A DNA stretch of 64,000 nucleotides from Alphaproteobacteria bacterium (GTDB taxonomy: Bacteria; Pseudomonadota; Alphaproteobacteria; UBA8366), in assembly GCA_021774335.1 (NCBI GenBank), contig JAJFJD010000057.1, forward strand, positions 1-64,000. The letters run 5' to 3'. Below are positions 9,255-17,770 of the stretch, piece after piece. The notes under the pieces were generated by a model. That model was given only the letters and a program-made list of their open reading frames with translations. It was not told where the DNA came from and ran no database searches. Position numbers and translations under genes: made by a program. Within the stretch, counting starts at the first letter, position 1; each line of letters begins with the position of its first letter.

Positions 9255-10145
9255 ATGAGCACCATCGGATTCATCGGCCTCGGCAACATGGGCGGGCCCA
9301 TGGCGCGTAATCTCGTCAAGGCGGGGCATACGCTCAAGGTCTTCGATCTGGTTCAGGCCTCGGTCGATGACCTGGTCGACGCGGGTGCGACCGCTGTCGG
9401 CTCGACGGCGGAGGCGGCCACCGATGTGGAGGTGGTGATCACGATGCTGCCGGCGGGGCCGCATGTGCGCTCGGTCTATATGGAAGACGGCAAAGTCATC
9501 GAAAGCGCCGCCAAGGGCACCTTGATGATTGATTGCACCACAGCGGATGTGGAAACCAGCCGTGCCGTCAACGCGGCGGCGCTGGCGGCGGGGCACGAGA
9601 TGATCGACGGGCCGGTTTCCGGCGGTGTCGGCGGCGCGGAGGCCGGGACGCTTACGATCATGGTCGGCGGCAGCGACGACGCCTACGGTCGGGCGAAGCC
9701 CATCCTCGACGCCATGGGCAAGAATGTCATCCATGCCGGCGGTGCCGGTAACGGACAGGCCGCCAAGATGTGCAACAACATGATGCTGGGCATCCAAATG
9801 GTGTCGGTTTGCGAGGCGTTCCTTCTGGCGGAGAAATTGGGCCTCGATGCGCAGAAGCTTTTCGACATCTCAAGCACAGCATCTGGCCAATGCTGGTCGC
9901 TGACGACCTATTGCCCGGTTCCGGGCCCGGTTCCGACATCGCCTGCGAATAACGATTATCAGGCCGGTTTCACGGCCGCGATGATGGTTAAGGATTTAAA
10001 ATTAAGTCAGGGTGCGGCCCATAATACCGGTGTCTCGACCCCCCTGGGAGCTGCTGCTGCGGCGCTGTATGCCTTGTATTGCCGGTCTGGTGGGGAAGAC
10101 AAGGATTTCTCCGGTATCGTTAATATGCTGCGGGGAAGCGACTGA
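9255..10145 (+). CDS. mmsB: 3-hydroxyisobutyrate dehydrogenase
   Basis: An NAD-dependent beta-hydroxyacid dehydrogenase (296 residues) that oxidises 3-hydroxyisobutyrate to methylmalonate semialdehyde. The N-terminal nucleotide fold starts TIGFIGLGNMGGPMARNL; the substrate loop DGPVSGGVGGAEAGTL and the catalytic-lysine segment GNGQAAKMCNNM are intact. ATG 9255 has GGGAGAG upstream and begins the conserved fold; an earlier in-frame start at 9216 would overlap the hydrolase gene. Third gene of the valine operon. The next enzyme, MmsA, is not in the window. Confidence 0.95.
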   Translation: MSTIGFIGLGNMGGPMARNLVKAGHTLKVFDLVQASVDDLVDAGATAVGSTAEAATDVEVVITMLPAGPHVRSVYMEDGKVIESAAKGTLMIDCTTADVETSRAVNAAALAAGHEMIDGPVSGGVGGAEAGTLTIMVGGSDDAYGRAKPILDAMGKNVIHAGGAGNGQAAKMCNNMMLGIQMVSVCEAFLLAEKLGLDAQKLFDISSTASGQCWSLTTYCPVPGPVPTSPANNDYQAGFTAAMMVKDLKLSQGAAHNTGVSTPLGAAAAALYALYCRSGGEDKDFSGIVNMLRGSD

Positions 10146-10186
10146 TATAGAAGTCTAATTTTAAGAGTTTGTTAGTAATATTTGAT

Positions 10187-10200
10187 TAGAACCGGTTCTA
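10187..10200. promoter_or_regulatory. 14-bp perfect palindrome before the MarR-type gene
   Basis: TAGAACCGGTTCTA is a perfect palindrome 80 bases before the likely GTG start at 10281. MarR-family regulators often bind such sites in their own promoter, so autoregulation is possible. About four 14-bp palindromes are expected by chance in 64 kb, so position is the main support. Confidence 0.35.
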
Positions 10201-10280
10201 GTTTCGCGCACTTCGGATTTATTGAGTGTGATGTTCGTAAGTGGGCGAGGCTGTGGTGCAAATTTTCCGCGAGACCGGAC

Positions 10281-10775
10281 GTGTTCAACGACTATCTCAA
10301 TTCGATACATCTAATTGAACGGCTCCATCGGCAGTTCCTTGAAGTCGTCAAGGGCGAGCTCGATCGCCTTGGCGTTCAGGACATCAACAATATCCAGGCC
10401 CTGATCCTCTACAATATCGGCCAGGACGAGTTGACCGTCGGTGAGCTCACGAACCGGGGCTATTATCTCGGCTCGAATGTTTCCTATAACGTCCGCAAGA
10501 TGGTCGAGAACGACTATCTGGTGCAGGAGCGGTCGACCCATGACAAGCGGTCGGTGCGCGTTCGTGCCTCGGACAAGGGCCTGGGCCTTTGGAACAATCT
10601 CGACGAGATGTTCAAACGGCATGCGGACCGGATGGGAACGGACACGTTGAACAGCGAGGATTTGCAGACCGCAATTGCTGTCCTGCAGCGTCTGGAGCGC
10701 TTCTGGGGCAGCCCGGGCGCCCATAGTGGCCCTGCGATACCGATTCCGGACGCCATGACAGGCACCGGCGACTAG
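10281..10775 (+). CDS. MarR/LdtR-like winged-helix transcriptional regulator
   Basis: A winged-helix DNA-binding protein resembling LdtR, the alphaproteobacterial MarR-type regulator of cell-envelope genes. The resemblance lies in HLIERLHRQFLEVVKGELDR, INNIQALILYNIG, LTVGELTNRGYYLGSNVSYN (recognition helix) and the wing ERSTHDKRSVRVRASDKG. The open frame begins at TTG 10182, but that N-terminus is unlike the family and would run over the palindrome at 10187. GTG 10281 gives 164 residues, close to LdtR. The start remains uncertain because no strong ribosome site is seen. Confidence 0.75.
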   Translation: MFNDYLNSIHLIERLHRQFLEVVKGELDRLGVQDINNIQALILYNIGQDELTVGELTNRGYYLGSNVSYNVRKMVENDYLVQERSTHDKRSVRVRASDKGLGLWNNLDEMFKRHADRMGTDTLNSEDLQTAIAVLQRLERFWGSPGAHSGPAIPIPDAMTGTGD

Positions 10776-10799
10776 CCAAACCTTTCCAATTTAGATCAC

Positions 10800-10831
10800 A
10801 GCCGCCGCGGCGAACCATCGTGGCGGCTTTT
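10800..10831 (+). terminator. Probable terminator after the MarR-type gene
   Basis: AGCCGCC (10800-10806) pairs with GGCGGCT (10822-10828) and is followed by a short TTTT run. Confidence 0.45.
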
Positions 10832-10869
10832 GATTGCCTGGGTTATGCCGGAGCCGATAGGGTCGCGGC

Positions 10870-11586
10870 ATGCGTATTCTCGTATTCCAGCATGTCGCCG
10901 TGGAACATCCGGGCATCTTTCGCGATTTCCTTGCCGCCGACGGAATCCCGTGGGACGCCGTCGAATTGGACGCCGGCGAGCCGGTACCGTCGTTTGCCGA
11001 TTACGATGCCCTCTGGGTCATGGGCGGGCCGATGGATGTCTGGCAGGAAGACCAATTTCCCTGGCTGATTCATGAAAAGCAGGCGATCCGCTCCTGGGTC
11101 GAAACCGGCAAGCCGTTTCTGGGCGTCTGCCTGGGCCATCAGCTCCTGGCGGACGCGATGGGCGGATCGGTTGCCGCCGGCGAGGCGCCCGAGGTTGGCG
11201 TGCTTCCCGTAGCCCTCACGGCCGCCGGACAGCGCGATCCGCTTTTCGACGGTCTACCGGCGCAGGGGGCCTGCTTTCAGTGGCATGGCGCGGCTGTCCA
11301 ACGGCTGCCGAACGGCGGCGTCACGTTGGCGGAGTCCGAGATCTGTCCTATCCAGTCGATCAAGGTCGGCACACGGGCCTATGGCCTGCAGTTTCATGTC
11401 GAGATTACCGGCGCGACGGTTCAGGAATGGGGATGTATCCCGGAGTATGCCAGCGCGCTCGACGATGTTATGGGGGAGGGTGCGTTGGATCGCCTCGGCG
11501 AGGATACGGCGCGCCATCTTCCCGATCTGAATGTAGCAGCGCGAACCCTCTACGATAACTTCATGAGGATCGCCCAATCGGCTTGA
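10870..11586 (+). CDS. Type 1 glutamine amidotransferase
   Basis: A 238-residue class I glutamine amidotransferase domain, GuaA-like, standing alone without a synthetase domain. The nucleophile is C87 in FLGVCLGHQLLADAMGG and the catalytic histidine lies in GLQFHVEIT; DALWVMGGPMDVWQ forms the oxyanion side. Such stand-alone proteins release ammonia from glutamine or hydrolyse gamma-glutamyl bonds; the actual substrate is not known. The last 26 bases overlap the converging EamA gene. Confidence 0.87.
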   Translation: MRILVFQHVAVEHPGIFRDFLAADGIPWDAVELDAGEPVPSFADYDALWVMGGPMDVWQEDQFPWLIHEKQAIRSWVETGKPFLGVCLGHQLLADAMGGSVAAGEAPEVGVLPVALTAAGQRDPLFDGLPAQGACFQWHGAAVQRLPNGGVTLAESEICPIQSIKVGTRAYGLQFHVEITGATVQEWGCIPEYASALDDVMGEGALDRLGEDTARHLPDLNVAARTLYDNFMRIAQSA

Positions 11587-12451
11587 GCATGATCGTGGCC
11601 AGTGCGCCCGTGATCAGGACCAGCGCCACCAATTCGGCGATGCCGACGCTTTCGCCAAGGATAAGCGCGCTGGACGTGACGCCGACAAGCGGAACCGTCA
11701 GCACGGCGATGGACGCTACTGAGGTGGGCACCAGTTTGACCACATTGAACCAGGCCCAATAGCCGAACAGGCACGCGATAAGCACGATGTGGGACACGGC
11801 CAAGACGCCGCGCAGGGTGAGGTCCGCAAACGGTGCGGTATCATAAACAACGGCAAGGATCGCCAAAGGGATCGTGCCGAACACCAGTTGCCAGCCAATC
11901 AAGGTCAGGATCGGCGTTTTCCAGTTCCGTTTCTGGATGACGGTGCCGATCGCCCAACTGACGGCGGCGCCCAATACGGCCAGGGCCCCGATGGGAGCTT
12001 CCCCGAATTTCAGGATGTCTTCGCCGACCAGCGTCGCGACGGCGCCCATGCCGAGAAGCAGGCCCAGCACTTTGCGGGCTGTGATGGGATCGCCTACCAG
12101 GATCCGGGCGGCAATGACGGCCCAGATCGGCATGGTGTAGGCCAACACCGCGCTGCGGCCCGCCGGCAACAGCGTCAGGCCGACGGCGGTGAAATAGAAC
12201 CAGCCGGTGATGTTGAAGAGGCCGGCGATCGCTGCCGGCTTCCAATCTTCCCGCGGCAACTTGAGCGAATGGCCAAGCGCCGCGGATAGCAGAAGAACGC
12301 AGATTGCCGCCAAGGCCCCGGTGAGCGTCCGGAAGGTATAGATCGGCAGCTCAGTCAGGGCGAATTTCATAATCGGCCAACTGCCGCCCCAAGCCAAAGT
12401 AAGCCCCGAGAGCCAAAGGATCGCGGCGGGCGGGACGTGGGATCGATCCAT
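11561..12451 (-). CDS. EamA/DMT-family transporter
   Basis: An inner-membrane permease of the drug/metabolite transporter superfamily with two EamA repeats and about ten hydrophobic segments, beginning AAILWLSGLTLAWGGSWPIMKF. The second repeat starts near LAVLGAAVSWAIGTVIQKR. Members export amino acids, metabolites or toxic compounds; the cargo is unknown. An upstream GTG at 12478 is in frame, but ATG 12451 (296 residues) gives the usual N-terminus. It overlaps the glutamine amidotransferase gene tail to tail by 26 bases. Confidence 0.87.
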   Translation of the reverse strand: MDRSHVPPAAILWLSGLTLAWGGSWPIMKFALTELPIYTFRTLTGALAAICVLLLSAALGHSLKLPREDWKPAAIAGLFNITGWFYFTAVGLTLLPAGRSAVLAYTMPIWAVIAARILVGDPITARKVLGLLLGMGAVATLVGEDILKFGEAPIGALAVLGAAVSWAIGTVIQKRNWKTPILTLIGWQLVFGTIPLAILAVVYDTAPFADLTLRGVLAVSHIVLIACLFGYWAWFNVVKLVPTSVASIAVLTVPLVGVTSSALILGESVGIAELVALVLITGALATIMLKPIGRSS

Positions 12452-12636
12452 CTGCGTTGGGTTCCGGTGCAGCCGCACGGTCAGCGGAGAATAGGCGAGG
12501 ACGGCATGTATATCCTTGCACCGCGCATCGGGACAGGAAAGATCGGCAATACTCCTGACACCTAATGGCCATTATCCTTGGCGGCTCCGACGGTTCGCTT
12601 TACCCTCGCGATGGAGTCAGGTTCAGGGGGGTACCG

Positions 12637-12831
12637 ATGCCGTCGCGCGATGAGGGCGTAATTATCGAGATGATCGCGATCGGCCGTTACGTGAAGGTGA
12701 CGGCGGTCGATGTGGGCACCGGGCGCGAAGTGTCGATCGTTGGTGACCCGCGACGGGGCGAAAAGGCATTGCGCGATACAGCCGTCCGCAAGCTGCAATA
12801 CGTCATGAACAAGTCCGACACCGCGTCGTAA
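12637..12831 (+). CDS. Small conserved protein, DUF6898-like
   Basis: A 64-residue cytoplasmic protein with the pattern IGRYVKVTAVDVGTGREVSI followed by VGDPRRGEKALRDTAVRKLQYV. This resembles a small alphaproteobacterial family of unknown function (DUF6898). ATG 12637 is preceded by a run of G residues (GGGGGG) at ribosome-site distance; the frame is open from 12565. A strong bidirectional terminator follows. The function is not known. Confidence 0.7.
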   Translation: MPSRDEGVIIEMIAIGRYVKVTAVDVGTGREVSIVGDPRRGEKALRDTAVRKLQYVMNKSDTAS

Positions 12832-12854
12832 GGCTGACGGCGGACAAAAAAACA

Positions 12855-12876
12855 GGCCGGCTCAAAAGAGCCGGCC
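12855..12876. terminator. Bidirectional terminator between DUF6898-like gene and mucR
   Basis: GGCCGGCTC-AAAA-GAGCCGGCC is a perfect nine-base stem. On the minus strand it is followed by TG and seven T residues, a strong terminator for mucR. On the plus strand the tail is AGTTTT, weaker. Confidence 0.85.
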
Positions 12877-12902
12877 AGTTTTGTGCCAACATGCCGCTAT
12901 TT

Positions 12903-13349
12903 TTACGCGGCGTTTTTTCGTCTGCTCCTACCGGAAGAGCGGCCTAGCCCGATCTTTTTTGCGAACGCCGAGCGTTGCCGCGAGTAGTTTGGCGCTACCA
13001 TCGGATAGTCCGAGGGGAGGCCCCACTTGGCACGGTATTCTTCAGGACTCATGCCGTAGACGGTGCGAAGGTGCCGTTTCAGCATCTTCAGTTTCTTGCC
13101 GTCTTCCAGGCATACGATGTAGTCGGGCGTCACCGACTTGCGGATCGGCACCGGCGCTTTCGGCGGGCGGGCGCGGCCGTTTGCGGCGCTTCCGTCCAGC
13201 TTACGCAACGATCCATAAACAGTATTGATGACGTCCGGAATTTGTCCGGCCGGCATCGTGTTATTACCCAGGTATGCCGCAACGACTTCCGTGGTCATGC
13301 GCAGGATCTCATCGGAAGAGGGCGTCGTTTCCCCTGTGCTCTTCGTCAT
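12903..13349 (-). CDS. mucR: MucR/Ros-family transcriptional regulator lacking two zinc ligands
   Basis: A 148-residue Ros/MucR protein, a family of alphaproteobacterial regulators that bind AT-rich promoters of exopolysaccharide, motility and cell-cycle genes. The helical N-terminus (EILRMTTEVVAAYLGNNTMP) is the oligomerisation region. The zinc-finger segment reads C80-LE-D83 then KRH93 and Y98, so of the Ros ligands C-C-H-H only the first cysteine and first histidine remain; YGMSPEEYRAKWGLPSDYPMVAP is intact. Naturally zinc-free members of this family are known. The upstream region is strikingly AT-rich, fitting self-repression. Confidence 0.9.
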   Translation of the reverse strand: MTKSTGETTPSSDEILRMTTEVVAAYLGNNTMPAGQIPDVINTVYGSLRKLDGSAANGRARPPKAPVPIRKSVTPDYIVCLEDGKKLKMLKRHLRTVYGMSPEEYRAKWGLPSDYPMVAPNYSRQRSAFAKKIGLGRSSGRSRRKNAA

Positions 13350-13764
13350 GTATCGCCAGCCTTTGTGTGGATCAAGTAGTGAATGGTTACTACATAATAC
13401 TCATATAATTGTCAAATTCCATTTGGAAATAGTTAATATAAAGAATCTTCAGGACTAACCAATCAGAATAAAAGTTAATCTTCTTTATAAGAGTTAACAC
13501 CAAACCTGCCTATTTTAATCTTTGTTAACACAAGATGCCGCGCAGAAAGCGTTAGCGTTAGCCGGAATCCTTGATTCTTTGCTTTCTTTTTATTTCGATC
13601 TTTTGCGAAGACTTGGATTAGGCGGGAGAGCGAATTGGGCATTCGTTAACGGTCCGATACCTTGTGTCAGGGTGGTGCGGCAGGCCGACATATGGTATTC
13701 GATGACCCGTTCGGCCGTTGTGGCCGTCCCTTTAGGATTCGACATTTCCGGGAGTTTTCGCGCC
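13350..13764. other. AT-rich intergenic region between divergent mucR and rpiB
   Basis: A 415-base gap whose part from about 13380 to 13545 is much richer in A and T than the surroundings, with many TA steps and repeated GTTAA words (13433, 13480, 13493, 13523). TTTA-N7-TTAAC, one mismatch from the CtrA box, lies near 13513-13528. It probably holds both promoters and MucR sites. The rpiB frame is open back to 13522, but this part does not look like RpiB. Confidence 0.45.
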
Positions 13765-14199
13765 ATGGCGCCCGAGCGAATTGCTGTCGCCGCCGATCAT
13801 GCCGGCGTCGAGCTGAAAGCGACCCTGAAAGAGACGCTCGGTGACCTGGGCTATGAGGTCGTCGACCTCGGCACCGACGGCCCGGACTCCGTCGACTATC
13901 CCGATTTTGCAGACAAACTGGCCGCTGCGCTGGCGGACGGTACTGCGGCGCGCGGCGTCTTGGTGTGTGGCACCGGAATCGGTATCTCGATTGCCGCCAA
14001 CCGCCATCCACACGTACGCGCGGCCCTGTGCCACGATGCCACGGACGCGAGGCTTGCGCGCCAGCATAACGATGCCAATGTGCTCGCCGTCGGCGCCCGG
14101 ACGATGGGGCAGGAAAAAGCGATTGATTGTCTCAAGACATTCCTGGAAACGGAGTTCGAGGGTGGCCGGCATCAACGTCGCGTCGACAAGATGTCGTAG
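13765..14199 (+). CDS. rpiB: Ribose-5-phosphate isomerase B
   Basis: Interconverts ribose-5-phosphate and ribulose-5-phosphate in the pentose phosphate pathway. The family N-terminus RIAVAADHAGVELK, the core VDLGTDGPDSVDYPDFA, and the active-site loop GVLVCGTGIGISIAANRHPHVRAAL with its cysteine are all present, and LARQHNDANVLAVGAR follows. ATG 13765 gives 144 residues, the usual size; the longer open frame from 13522 adds non-homologous sequence. GGGAG lies ten bases before the ATG. glyA follows after 41 bases, a common alphaproteobacterial order. Confidence 0.94.
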   Translation: MAPERIAVAADHAGVELKATLKETLGDLGYEVVDLGTDGPDSVDYPDFADKLAAALADGTAARGVLVCGTGIGISIAANRHPHVRAALCHDATDARLARQHNDANVLAVGARTMGQEKAIDCLKTFLETEFEGGRHQRRVDKMS

Positions 14200-14240
14200 C
14201 CGGCCCACAGCGAAACCACTGAAATAGAGAATAGCAGAAC

Positions 14241-15551
14241 ATGTCGCAGCAGAGCGCCTCGGGCGTCGAGGGATTTGAAGATTTCTTCACCGCGGACTTG
14301 CAGCAAGCCGATCCGGATTTGTTCGGCGCGCTGACAGGCGAGCTTGGCCGCCAGCAAGACCAGATCGAACTCATCGCGTCCGAGAATATCGTCAGCAAGG
14401 CGGTCCTGCAGGCGATGGGGTCGGTCCTCACCAACAAATACGCAGAGGGATATCCCGGTCGCCGCTATTACGGCGGCTGCGAATTCGCCGATGTTGCCGA
14501 GCAACTGGCGATCGACCGGGCCAAGGAACTGTTCGGCTGCGAGTTTGTGAACGTGCAGCCCCATGCCGGCGCGCAGGCCAATGGAGCCGTCTATATGGCG
14601 CTCATCAAACCCGGCGATACGCTGATGGGGATGTCTTTGGCGGCGGGCGGTCATCTGACCCACGGAGCGCCGCCCAACCAGTCCGGTAAATGGTTTAATG
14701 CGGTCCAGTACGGTGTGCGCCGCCAAGATGCGCTGATCGATTTCGACGAGGTCGAGAGCCTGGCGCAGGAGCATAAGCCGAAGATCATTGTCGCCGGCGG
14801 GTCGGCCTATCCGCGGATCATCGATTTCGCCCGCTTTCGCGAGATTGCGGACTCGGTCGGTGCTTATTTCATGGTCGACATGGCCCATTTCGCGGGTCTG
14901 GTCGCCGCTGGTGTCCACCCGAGCCCGGTGCCGCATGCGCATGTCGTGACGACAACGACCCACAAGACGTTGCGCGGGGCGCGGGGCGGTATGATCCTGT
15001 CCAATGACCCGGATCTCGGTAAGAAGATCAACTCGGCAATTTTCCCGGGCACGCAGGGCGGACCGCTGATGCATATGATTGCCGGCAAGGCGGTTGCCTT
15101 TGGCGAGGCCTTGCGGCCCGAGTTCAAGATCTACGCCCAAGCCGTTGTGGATAATGCAAAGATGCTGGCCGCGACGCTGTCGGAAGGCGGGCTCGATATC
15201 GTATCGGGCGGCACCGACACGCATATCGTATTGGTCGACCTGCGGCCGAAGGGGCTCACCGGCAATATTGCCGAACAAAGCCTCGAGCGCGCGGGCCTGA
15301 CCTGTAACAAGAACGGCATTCCGTTCGATCCGGAAAAACCGACGGTGACGTCCGGTGTCCGTCTCGGCACGCCGGCCGGCACCACGCGCGGATTCGGCCA
15401 AGCCGAATTCCAGTCCGTCGGTTCGATGATCGTGGAAGTGCTGAATGGCCTGGCTGCCAATGGCGAAGATAATAGTGTGGTTGAAGCGTCGGTCCGGGCA
15501 CAGGTCGCAGACCTGTGCAATCGGTTCCCGGTCTATCCCGGGGGTGTCTGA
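14241..15551 (+). CDS. glyA: Serine hydroxymethyltransferase
   Basis: PLP enzyme of 436 residues that transfers the hydroxymethyl group of serine to tetrahydrofolate, giving glycine and 5,10-methylene-THF. The PLP lysine is K242 in [27 protein letters not shown], the [15 protein letters not shown] loop and the C-terminal [11 protein letters not shown] are intact. It sits between rpiB and nrdR, probably in one transcription unit with the riboflavin genes. A 695-codon frame open on the opposite strand here is only a codon-bias shadow. Confidence 0.97.
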   Translation: MSQQSASGVEGFEDFFTADLQQADPDLFGALTGELGRQQDQIELIASENIVSKAVLQAMGSVLTNKYAEGYPGRRYYGGCEFADVAEQLAIDRAKELFGCEFVNVQPHAGAQANGAVYMALIKPGDTLMGMSLAAGGHLTHGAPPNQSGKWFNAVQYGVRRQDALIDFDEVESLAQEHKPKIIVAGGSAYPRIIDFARFREIADSVGAYFMVDMAHFAGLVAAGVHPSPVPHAHVVTTTTHKTLRGARGGMILSNDPDLGKKINSAIFPGTQGGPLMHMIAGKAVAFGEALRPEFKIYAQAVVDNAKMLAATLSEGGLDIVSGGTDTHIVLVDLRPKGLTGNIAEQSLERAGLTCNKNGIPFDPEKPTVTSGVRLGTPAGTTRGFGQAEFQSVGSMIVEVLNGLAANGEDNSVVEASVRAQVADLCNRFPVYPGGV

Positions 15552-15581
15552 AACCCTTGAATCGGGGAGGTAACACAGAGA

Positions 15582-16046
15582 ATGCGTTGTCCGTTTTGCG
15601 GTCATAATGACACGCAGGTAAAAGATTCCCGGCCCACCGAAGACAATTCGGCGATCCGCCGCCGGCGGTTCTGCCCGAATTGTGGTGCGCGGTTCACGAC
15701 CTTCGAGCGCGTGCAGCTTCGCGAATTGACGGTCATGAAGCGGACCGGCCAGCGCGAACCGTTCGATCGCGACAAGCTTGTGCGGTCGATGATGATCGCG
15801 TTGCGCAAACGGCCGGTCGAGCCCGACCGCCTGGAGCAGGTGGTCAACAGCATCGTCCGCCGCCTTGAAAGCATGGGCGAGACCGAAGTGAAGGTCGAAG
15901 CCGTGGGTAAGCTCGTGATGGAAGCGCTGCATTCGCTGGATCAGGTCGCCTATGTCCGGTTTGCCTCGGTCTACCGGAATTTCCGTGAGGCCAAGGACTT
16001 CGAAGAGTTCATCACCGACGAACTGGGTGTCGAAGAAGATCAGTAA
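15582..16046 (+). CDS. nrdR: Transcriptional repressor NrdR
   Basis: A 154-residue ATP/dATP-sensing repressor of ribonucleotide reductase genes. The N-terminal zinc ribbon uses MRCPFCG and [14 protein letters not shown]; the following ATP-cone domain begins [27 protein letters not shown] lies upstream of ATG 15582. The last 20 bases overlap ribD, so translation is probably coupled. Confidence 0.97.
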   Translation: MRCPFCGHNDTQVKDSRPTEDNSAIRRRRFCPNCGARFTTFERVQLRELTVMKRTGQREPFDRDKLVRSMMIALRKRPVEPDRLEQVVNSIVRRLESMGETEVKVEAVGKLVMEALHSLDQVAYVRFASVYRNFREAKDFEEFITDELGVEEDQ

Positions 16047-17157
16047 GGCGCAAGACCAACGGTATATGCGGATCGCCCTCGGCCTCGCGCGCCGGGGTCT
16101 GGGCACGGTTTGGCCCAACCCTGCCGTTGGGTGCGTTCTGGTGCAGCAAGAGAATGGGGCAGGACGGGTCGTCGGCCGGGGATGGACGCAGCCCAGCGGC
16201 CGTCCGCATGCCGAGACGGAGGCGCTGCGGCGTGCTGGGGCGGCTGCCAAGGGCGCCACGGCCTATGTCACGCTGGAGCCCTGCTGCCATCATGGTAAGA
16301 CGCCCCCCTGCACTGATGCCTTGATCGCCGCCGGGGTGAGCCGGGTCGTTGCCGCCACGGAGGATCCCGACCCGCGGGTTGCTGGGGCGGGGCTACGCCA
16401 GATCGCCGATGCCGGTATCACTGCCGACTGCGGCGTGTGTCGCCTGGAAGCGGAAGCGTTGAACGCCGGGTTCCTGACCCGATTACGGGATGGCCGTCCG
16501 TTGGTATGCCTGAAGACCGCGACCACGTTGGATGGCCGTATCGCGACGCATACCGGCAACAGCAAATGGATCACCGGACCGGAAGCACGTGCTCGATCGC
16601 ACCAGCTTCGGGCTTCCTATGACTCCATCATGGTCGGAGTGGGAACCGCCATTGCAGACGATCCCGATCTGACTTGCCGCTTGCCAGGCCTGGCGGCGCG
16701 GTCGCCGGTCCGTATCGTCGTGGACGCGGGCCTGCGGTTGCCGTTGACCGCCAAGCTGTTTCAGTCGGCAAAGTCGGCGCCGACCTGGATTGTTGCCCGC
16801 GATGACGCCGATAGCCGGCGGGCCGACGCTATCCGCGATCTTGGCGTCGAGATCATCGCCTTGCCGGCCGTGGGAAACGGGTATCCGGACCCACGCGAAA
16901 TACTCCGGCAGTTGGGGCAGCGTGGCGTTACCCGCCTTCTGGTCGAGGGGGGCGCGACACTAGCCGCCGTCTTGCTACGGGCCGGTCTGATTGACCGGAT
17001 CGCCTGGTTCCGCAGCGGCGGCATCATCGGCGGCGACGGTATTCCCGCGGTCGAGCCGTATGGGGTAGAGGCCCTGACCGATATGGCGCGGTTCGAGCGC
17101 AAAGGAACCGAACGGATCGGCGCGGATATGCTGGAAACATTGGTGCGCCGGCACTAG
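16027..17157 (+). CDS. ribD: Bifunctional diaminohydroxyphosphoribosylaminopyrimidine deaminase/uracil reductase
   Basis: Catalyses the second and third steps of riboflavin synthesis. The N-terminal deaminase domain has HAETEAL (zinc-binding histidine and catalytic glutamate) and [12 protein letters not shown] (zinc cysteines); the C-terminal reductase domain begins [18 protein letters not shown] and ends with the [12 protein letters not shown] segment. GTG 16027 inside the end of nrdR gives 376 residues with [18 protein letters not shown], matching the usual short RibD N-terminus. A start further upstream would lie wholly inside nrdR and is unlikely. Confidence 0.93.
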   Translation: MSKKISKAQDQRYMRIALGLARRGLGTVWPNPAVGCVLVQQENGAGRVVGRGWTQPSGRPHAETEALRRAGAAAKGATAYVTLEPCCHHGKTPPCTDALIAAGVSRVVAATEDPDPRVAGAGLRQIADAGITADCGVCRLEAEALNAGFLTRLRDGRPLVCLKTATTLDGRIATHTGNSKWITGPEARARSHQLRASYDSIMVGVGTAIADDPDLTCRLPGLAARSPVRIVVDAGLRLPLTAKLFQSAKSAPTWIVARDDADSRRADAIRDLGVEIIALPAVGNGYPDPREILRQLGQRGVTRLLVEGGATLAAVLLRAGLIDRIAWFRSGGIIGGDGIPAVEPYGVEALTDMARFERKGTERIGADMLETLVRRH

Positions 17158-17166
17158 GTTATCGGC

Positions 17167-17757
17167 ATGTTTACAGGACTAGTAACGGATTTGGGCCGGA
17201 TTCAGCGGGTCGACCGCAAGGACGATGACGCTCGGCTTGTCATCGAAACGGGATATGACCTCGATACCGTCGAGATGGGCGCGTCGATCGCCTGTTCGGG
17301 CGCCTGCTTGACCGTCACCGAAAAGGGCGACGCCTGGTTCGCGGCGGATGTTTCCGGCGAGACCCTGTCGAAAACGACCCTGGGCGACTGGGCAGAGGGC
17401 ACCCAGATCAATCTGGAACAGTCGCTCTGCCTCGGCGACAGCCTGGGCGGACATCTCGTCTCTGGACATGTGGATGCGGTGGCACCGGTGATCGAGATTC
17501 GGCCGGATGGCGAGAGCCTTCGTTTCGTGATCGGTATTCCGGAAGGGTATACTGGCTTTATCGCGCCGAAAGGTTCGGTCGCGCTGGACGGCGTGTCCTT
17601 GACGGTGAACGAGGTTGAAGATGCGCGATTCGGCGTTAACATCATACCGCACACGGCGGAAAAGACGACATTCGGGACGCTTGCGCCGGGCGACCGGGTC
17701 AACCTTGAGGTTGATTTGATCGCCCGATATGTTGCCCGACTGCTGCCCCAACGATAA
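17167..17757 (+). CDS. ribE: Riboflavin synthase, alpha subunit
   Basis: Dismutates two molecules of 6,7-dimethyl-8-ribityllumazine to riboflavin. The 196-residue protein shows the two internal lumazine-binding repeats: first [10 protein letters not shown] with [11 protein letters not shown], second [11 protein letters not shown] with [13 protein letters not shown]. The gene follows ribD by nine bases and precedes ribBX by 13, in the standard alphaproteobacterial rib order. This gene is called ribE or ribC depending on the nomenclature. Confidence 0.95.
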   Translation: MFTGLVTDLGRIQRVDRKDDDARLVIETGYDLDTVEMGASIACSGACLTVTEKGDAWFAADVSGETLSKTTLGDWAEGTQINLEQSLCLGDSLGGHLVSGHVDAVAPVIEIRPDGESLRFVIGIPEGYTGFIAPKGSVALDGVSLTVNEVEDARFGVNIIPHTAEKTTFGTLAPGDRVNLEVDLIARYVARLLPQR

Positions 17758-17770
17758 ACGGAGCCATATT

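Noticed and set aside
13513..13528. CtrA-like site TTTA-N7-TTAAC before rpiB
   Set aside because: One mismatch in the core; such near matches are frequent in AT-rich gaps.
14172..16259. A 695-codon open frame on the minus strand over glyA and nrdR
   Set aside because: It is a mirror frame of strongly biased GC-rich genes; it has no ribosome site or recognisable domains, and glyA and nrdR are certain.
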